NCBI GenBank assembly: GCA_030837265.1
Contig: JAUPKV010000219.1
Location: 1 to 10,212 of the forward strand
Reading direction: 5' to 3'
Origin: Methanobacteriota archaeon
GTDB taxonomy: Archaea > Halobacteriota > Methanosarcinia > Methanosarcinales > Methanosarcinaceae
DNA length: 10,212 nt
Positions 6,486-10,212 of the stretch are shown piece by piece (within the stretch, counting starts at the first letter, position 1; each line of letters starts with the position of its first letter). The translations under genes were made by a program, and so were the position numbers. The notes under the pieces are model-generated. The model ran no database searches. It had not been told where the DNA came from and was given only the letters and a program-made list of their open reading frames with translations.

Positions 6486-7490
6486 ATTACTAAAGACAAA
6501 AGAAAAGTTCAATTTACTGGAAATTCTACTTACATTGTATCCCTCCCTATTAAATGGGTCAGGGATATAGGGCTAGAAGCCGGAGACACACTCAATCTGA
6601 CACCCATGCCTAACAAGACCCTGCTAGTTTCTTCCAGCACGATCTCAAAGGAACATGCTGCCCCCAAGGCTACAATTGACTATATCCACTCGGATAGTGC
6701 GGAAAACAACCTTAGGATTCTTATTTCACATTATCTTGTAGGTTACGACTCTATCAGGTTAACTACCAAAAAAGGTTTCAGTGCTTATGACCGTAAATTT
6801 ATCAAGGATTCCGTTCGTCAGAAATTGATAGGTCTCGAGCTTGTAGAAGAATCCAGAAATGAACTGGTTTTTCAGTGCCTGTTAAATTATAATGACCTTC
6901 CTCTTAGCAGGGTAATCAAAAATATGTACGGTCTTGTACTTTCGATGCTTGAGGACTCAATGGCTGCTCTTCGGGATCATAATGTGGAAATTGCCGAAGA
7001 TGTCATCCAGAGAGACGATGATGTTGACCGTTTCTATCTCCTCTCTGTTCGCCAGTTAAAAGCCTCAATTGAGGATATCGAACTCTCAGAAAAGATAGGA
7101 ATCAGGCATCCAAGGGAATGTCTGGGGTACAGGCTAATTACTAAAAGTATTGAGCGAGTAGGCGATCATGCGGTCAGAATAGCAAGAAATGTTCTGAAAA
7201 TGAATTCCGGAGTGAATCCTGAAGACCCTATTTTCAAGATGGCTGAACTTTCTCGTAAAGTTTTCGAAAGCTCAATTGACTCGATGTCACAGGAAGACCT
7301 TCAAGCCATAAATAAAATTGTAGTGGAAGCTAAAAAGGTGTCTCAATTCGGAGTTTCCTTGGAATCACGAGATATTGAAGGTCCAGGCAACATTGAACTG
7401 AGCATGGTTCTGGAAAGCCTTCGGCGAGTGGCTGAGTACAGCGCCGATATCGCAGAAGTTTCGATTAATATGAATATAACCCAGATCTGA
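6486..7490 (+). CDS. AbrB-PhoU family phosphate uptake regulator-like protein, ATT start
   Basis: 334 residues if started at ATT 6486. The N-terminus (residues 5-50; KRKVQFTGNSTYIVSLP, then WVRDIGLEAGDTLNL) is a SpoVT/AbrB-like DNA-binding swapped hairpin. It is followed by PhoU-type helical repeats: LEDSMAALRDHNVEIAEDVI and RDDDVD (176-181), then SIERVGDHAVRIARNV (221-236), then SLRRVAEYSADIAE (311-324). Acidic and ExxxD-like clusters typical of PhoU metal sites are present. The family is linked to control of phosphate uptake; in archaea the fused AbrB domain suggests it binds DNA itself. No pst transporter is in view. The first ATG in frame (6606) would remove the whole AbrB domain. No ATG, GTG or TTG occurs between the upstream stop (6396-6398) and 6606. 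It is followed by a T-rich stretch before the polymerase. Confidence 0.88.
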   Translation: MTKDKRKVQFTGNSTYIVSLPIKWVRDIGLEAGDTLNLTPMPNKTLLVSSSTISKEHAAPKATIDYIHSDSAENNLRILISHYLVGYDSIRLTTKKGFSAYDRKFIKDSVRQKLIGLELVEESRNELVFQCLLNYNDLPLSRVIKNMYGLVLSMLEDSMAALRDHNVEIAEDVIQRDDDVDRFYLLSVRQLKASIEDIELSEKIGIRHPRECLGYRLITKSIERVGDHAVRIARNVLKMNSGVNPEDPIFKMAELSRKVFESSIDSMSQEDLQAINKIVVEAKKVSQFGVSLESRDIEGPGNIELSMVLESLRRVAEYSADIAEVSINMNITQI

Positions 7491-7569
7491 CTAATTATCA
7501 AATATAAAAGGAAGAATACAAGAATCCAAAAACAAAATTAAAGGAATATAATGTTAGTTTACCGAAATC

Positions 7570-7602
7570 AATTTATTACTTATTTTTCTCTTTTTATTCT
7601 TC
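7570..7602 (+). terminator. T-rich termination region after the AbrB-PhoU gene
   Basis: Several T tracts (TTATTTTTCTCTTTTTATTC and onward) about 85-110 bases past the stop at 7490, followed by TTTTTTAAAAAA at 7615-7626. Archaeal termination often needs only T tracts. It fits a separate transcript for the polymerase. Confidence 0.5.
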
Positions 7603-7674
7603 TTAAATTAAGGGTTTTTTAAAAAATGTTAAATAATTTAGTATGCTAATCTCTTTTTTGACAATACAACAAAA

Positions 7675-7682
7675 GCTATATG
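7675..7682 (+). promoter_or_regulatory. Candidate promoter of the polymerase gene, leaderless geometry
   Basis: AAAAGCTATATG, with the TATA-like part at 7675-7682, lies 20-27 bases before the ATG at 7702. Normal archaeal spacing would start transcription at about the ATG. This matches the lack of any ribosome binding site before the gene. Confidence 0.45.
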
Positions 7683-7701
7683 TTACCTGAAACCTTAAAC
7701 C

Positions 7702-10212
7702 ATGCCTATGGATTTTCAGATCTTGGATGCAGATTATGAAGTCGTTAATGACAGCAACCCTGTCGTCCGCCTCTTTGGCAGAGGGGCTGATGGAGAAAGT
7801 GTTTGTTGCCTTGTCCCGGATTTTGAGCCTTATTTTTATCTCAAGGCCTCTGGAGATTTGAATACTGTAGCAGGTCTTATAAAAGACACTTTTAGACAAG
7901 TTAAAAAGGTGGAAGTGGTCGAAAAATTCGAGCCTGTAGGATATCAGGAATTAAAGAAAAAAATGCTCAAGATTACCACTTACCTGCCAAGAGATGTACC
8001 CGAAATCCGAGACGAGATTCTGAAAATTCAAGAAGTTGTTAATGCTGAAGGCAAATGGGAAGTTTATGAAAGTGACATTCTTTTTAGAAACCGCTTTTTA
8101 ATTGACAGTGGGCTTGGAGGCATGGTCTGGGTTTCTGTTGAAGGAAAGCCTGCAGATCCTGTAAGATACTTCAGGGCAGGTTATTCAGGTAGTTCTCATT
8201 GTGAGAATTTTGCACGTAACTCCTCAGTCCTTGTATCAAAACTAAAAAGGATCCAAAACCTGACAATTGCTCCACTTAAGTATCTCTCTTTTGACATCGA
8301 ATGCTTACCTCTCGATGGAGGAATGCCTTCTCCAGATGTTTCTCCTATCATTATGGTCAGCTTTTCCTTCGAACCAGAGTATGAAGGGCATAAAACCCTG
8401 GTTCTTGTGGCAAAACCTGCGGAAGGTATGGATGGCGATGTCGAGTGCTGTTTGAACGAAACCGAAATGTTAAATCGCTTTTTTGAAATATTTTGCGATT
8501 ACGATCCTGATATAGTTACCGGATATAACCATCAGGACTTTGATATCCCTTATATTACGGACAGGGTAAAAACTCTCAATGCAAAGGGTGAATCAATCAA
8601 TCCGGCAGTTGGAAGGGACGGTAGTCAAATAGGGTATCGAAGATTCGGGCTAATTACCAGGACCGAAATCAAGGGACGGGTAGTAGTGGATGCTCTTCCT
8701 CTTGTAAGAAGGGCATTCAGCCTTAAGCAATATACTCTGAGAGCTGTTTCAAAGGAGCTTTTAAGCCGTGAAAAACTCGATATTGCTCCTCTTGAAATGG
8801 AAAAATATTGGAACGATTCGGGAGATAAACTTAAAAAATTCATTGATTATTCACGCAGGGACTCTGAACTTGCACTTGATCTTATCCTTAATCTGAAACT
8901 ACTTGACAAATATATTGCCCTTGCTCAGGTAAGTGGAAGTCTGCTCCAGGAGATCGTTGATGGAGGCCAGACTTCCATGGTCGAGACTCTGCTTTTCAAA
9001 GAATTCGCACTCAGAGACAGAATAATTCTTCCAAAGCCTGGAGATAAGCATTCAGCAGAAAGATACGACATGAGTTCAGATCTGAAAGGCGGTGAAGTAC
9101 TCGAGCCAAAGAAGGGTCTATTAGAAAATGTGCTGATTCTGGATTATAAATCGCTCTATCCGACCATTATGATGGCATACAACCTCTGTTATACAACGGT
9201 AATTACTGGAGACAGACCGGAGGGAAAAATGATTAAGTCTCCATCTGGTGGGGAGTTTGTGCCTGCTGAGGTATATAAAGGAATTGTACCTTCCATTCTT
9301 GAAAATTTACTTAATCAAAGGACTGAAACCAAGAAAAGGATGAAACGAACTTCAGATGAAAACGAATCTAGAGTACTTGATGCTACTCAGCTTGCTCTGA
9401 AAATCCTCCTGAATAGTTTTTATGGTTATTCCGGGTACGCCCGAGCAAGGCTATACAGTCTGACCCTTGCAAATGCCGTTACCAGTTACGGAAGAGACAA
9501 TATCCTGAATACTCGAGACATCATCAATAATAAAATAGGAAAAATAATTCTGAGGGATAAGGCAGCATTGAAGTCTGAAGAAGCTGGAGAGCTTTTTCCT
9601 TCAGATAGGGTGGTGAAACTGTCAGTTGCCTATGGAGATACTGACAGTGTTTTTGTTCAATGTACTTCCGGAGGGGATTTATCACTTGAGGGGGTTGGCC
9701 TTGTAGGAAACAAGCTTGCAGATATCGTCTCTGCTTCCCTTCAAAAACCCATGGAACTCGAATTCGAATCTATTGCAAAACGTGCTCTTCTTATCGCAAA
9801 GAAGCGATATGCCCTATGGCTTTTTGAGCCTAAGAACTCAGGCTGGGAAAGTGAAATCAAGGTCAAAGGAATGGAAACTGTCCGTAGAGACTGGTGTGAA
9901 TTGACTTCAAGGACACTTAACAGAGTGCTTGAACTTGTGCTTATAGAAGGTGATGTTGATAAAGCTGCGGAACATGTTAAGAAAGTCATTAATGATATCC
10001 GCAATCTTGACCCGAGAAAAGACTCCGAAATTATAGAAAGTCTCGTGTTAACCCGGACACTTACGCGAAAAACTGACAGCTATAAAAATAAACAACCTCA
10101 CCTGACTGTAGCAGAAAATCTTAAACGACGGACAGGGGTAAGACCTTCCATAGGGACAAGAATTCCTTTTGTCATAGTTTCAGGGAAAGGTCTTTTTGTA
10201 GACAGAGCCGAA
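7702..10212 (+). CDS. polB: Family B DNA polymerase with 3'-5' exonuclease, C-terminus missing
   Basis: 837 codons, open to the right edge. Replicative or repair DNA polymerase of archaeal B type. N-terminal domain begins FQILDADYEVV, as in other archaeal PolB. Exonuclease motifs: FDIE (Asp198, Glu200), YNHQDFDIPYI (Asp281) and YSRRD (Tyr383, Asp387). Polymerase motifs: DYKSLYPTIM (motif A, Asp481), KILLNSFYG (motif B, Lys567) and YGDTDS (motif C, 644-649). KKRY (700-703) and KGMETVRRD follow. All catalytic residues are present, so both activities are expected. Compared with Pyrococcus PolB as I remember it, this protein is longer before exonuclease motif I (Asp198 versus about 141) and has about 25 extra residues between motifs B and C. 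Start: ATG 7702 or 7708; neither has a ribosome binding site. The missing end is the thumb region. Confidence 0.95.
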   Translation, partial: MPMDFQILDADYEVVNDSNPVVRLFGRGADGESVCCLVPDFEPYFYLKASGDLNTVAGLIKDTFRQVKKVEVVEKFEPVGYQELKKKMLKITTYLPRDVPEIRDEILKIQEVVNAEGKWEVYESDILFRNRFLIDSGLGGMVWVSVEGKPADPVRYFRAGYSGSSHCENFARNSSVLVSKLKRIQNLTIAPLKYLSFDIECLPLDGGMPSPDVSPIIMVSFSFEPEYEGHKTLVLVAKPAEGMDGDVECCLNETEMLNRFFEIFCDYDPDIVTGYNHQDFDIPYITDRVKTLNAKGESINPAVGRDGSQIGYRRFGLITRTEIKGRVVVDALPLVRRAFSLKQYTLRAVSKELLSREKLDIAPLEMEKYWNDSGDKLKKFIDYSRRDSELALDLILNLKLLDKYIALAQVSGSLLQEIVDGGQTSMVETLLFKEFALRDRIILPKPGDKHSAERYDMSSDLKGGEVLEPKKGLLENVLILDYKSLYPTIMMAYNLCYTTVITGDRPEGKMIKSPSGGEFVPAEVYKGIVPSILENLLNQRTETKKRMKRTSDENESRVLDATQLALKILLNSFYGYSGYARARLYSLTLANAVTSYGRDNILNTRDIINNKIGKIILRDKAALKSEEAGELFPSDRVVKLSVAYGDTDSVFVQCTSGGDLSLEGVGLVGNKLADIVSASLQKPMELEFESIAKRALLIAKKRYALWLFEPKNSGWESEIKVKGMETVRRDWCELTSRTLNRVLELVLIEGDVDKAAEHVKKVINDIRNLDPRKDSEIIESLVLTRTLTRKTDSYKNKQPHLTVAENLKRRTGVRPSIGTRIPFVIVSGKGLFVDRAE

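Noticed and set aside
7603..7899. Minus-strand ORF of 98 codons
   Set aside because: Overlaps the polymerase promoter and N-terminus, which is clearly conserved PolB sequence.
9741..10004. Minus-strand ORF of 87 codons inside the polymerase gene
   Set aside because: Serine/leucine-rich antisense shadow of the conserved KKRY/KGMETV region of the polymerase.

Overview
The window looks like a chromosomal segment of a methanogenic archaeon of the Methanosarcina group. The evidence is an archaeal-type family B DNA polymerase, a TadA/TadC-like pilus or secretion pair, an archaeal DUF531 protein, an AbrB-PhoU fusion regulator, AT-rich spacers with archaeal TATA boxes, and GGAGG-type ribosome binding sites. 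The genus is inferred from gene content and style; I could not run a search.

Layout. Positions 1-6009 are read on the minus strand. In transcription order they hold a DUF531 protein (about 6009-5461), a doubtful 75-codon ORF behind a good TATA box (5338-5111), a leader with an imperfect tandem duplication that copies a ribosome binding site (about 5092-4961), a 52-residue small protein (4960-4802), a SufS-type cysteine desulfurase (4759-3578), an AT-rich spacer with two dyads (3577-3240), a VirB11/GspE-type secretion ATPase (3239-1563), and its TadC/FlaJ-like membrane partner (from 1553, running off the left edge). A roughly 480-base AT-rich divergent spacer separates these from the plus-strand genes: an AbrB-PhoU phosphate regulator-like protein (6486-7490) and a family B DNA polymerase (7702 to the right edge, C-terminus missing).

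Functional units. The ATPase and TadC-like protein are a tightly coupled pair (9-base gap, ribosome binding site next to the stop codon) and should form the motor and membrane platform of an archaeal type IV pilus or type II-like secretion machine; no pilin is in view. The small protein and the cysteine desulfurase probably share a transcript and concern sulfur mobilisation for Fe-S clusters or thiolated cofactors. The regulator and the polymerase are neighbours with a T-rich stretch and a separate promoter between them, so they are probably transcribed independently.

Most notable points. The PhoU-like gene has no ATG, GTG or TTG that would include its N-terminal AbrB domain. It appears to start at an ATT codon placed 7 bases after a GGGGG ribosome binding site. 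The cysteine desulfurase transcript has a duplicated leader and an unannotated-size small protein. The DUF531 protein shows a C-terminal pattern reminiscent of SPOUT RNA methyltransferases. I found no CRISPR array, tRNA, rRNA or insertion sequence.
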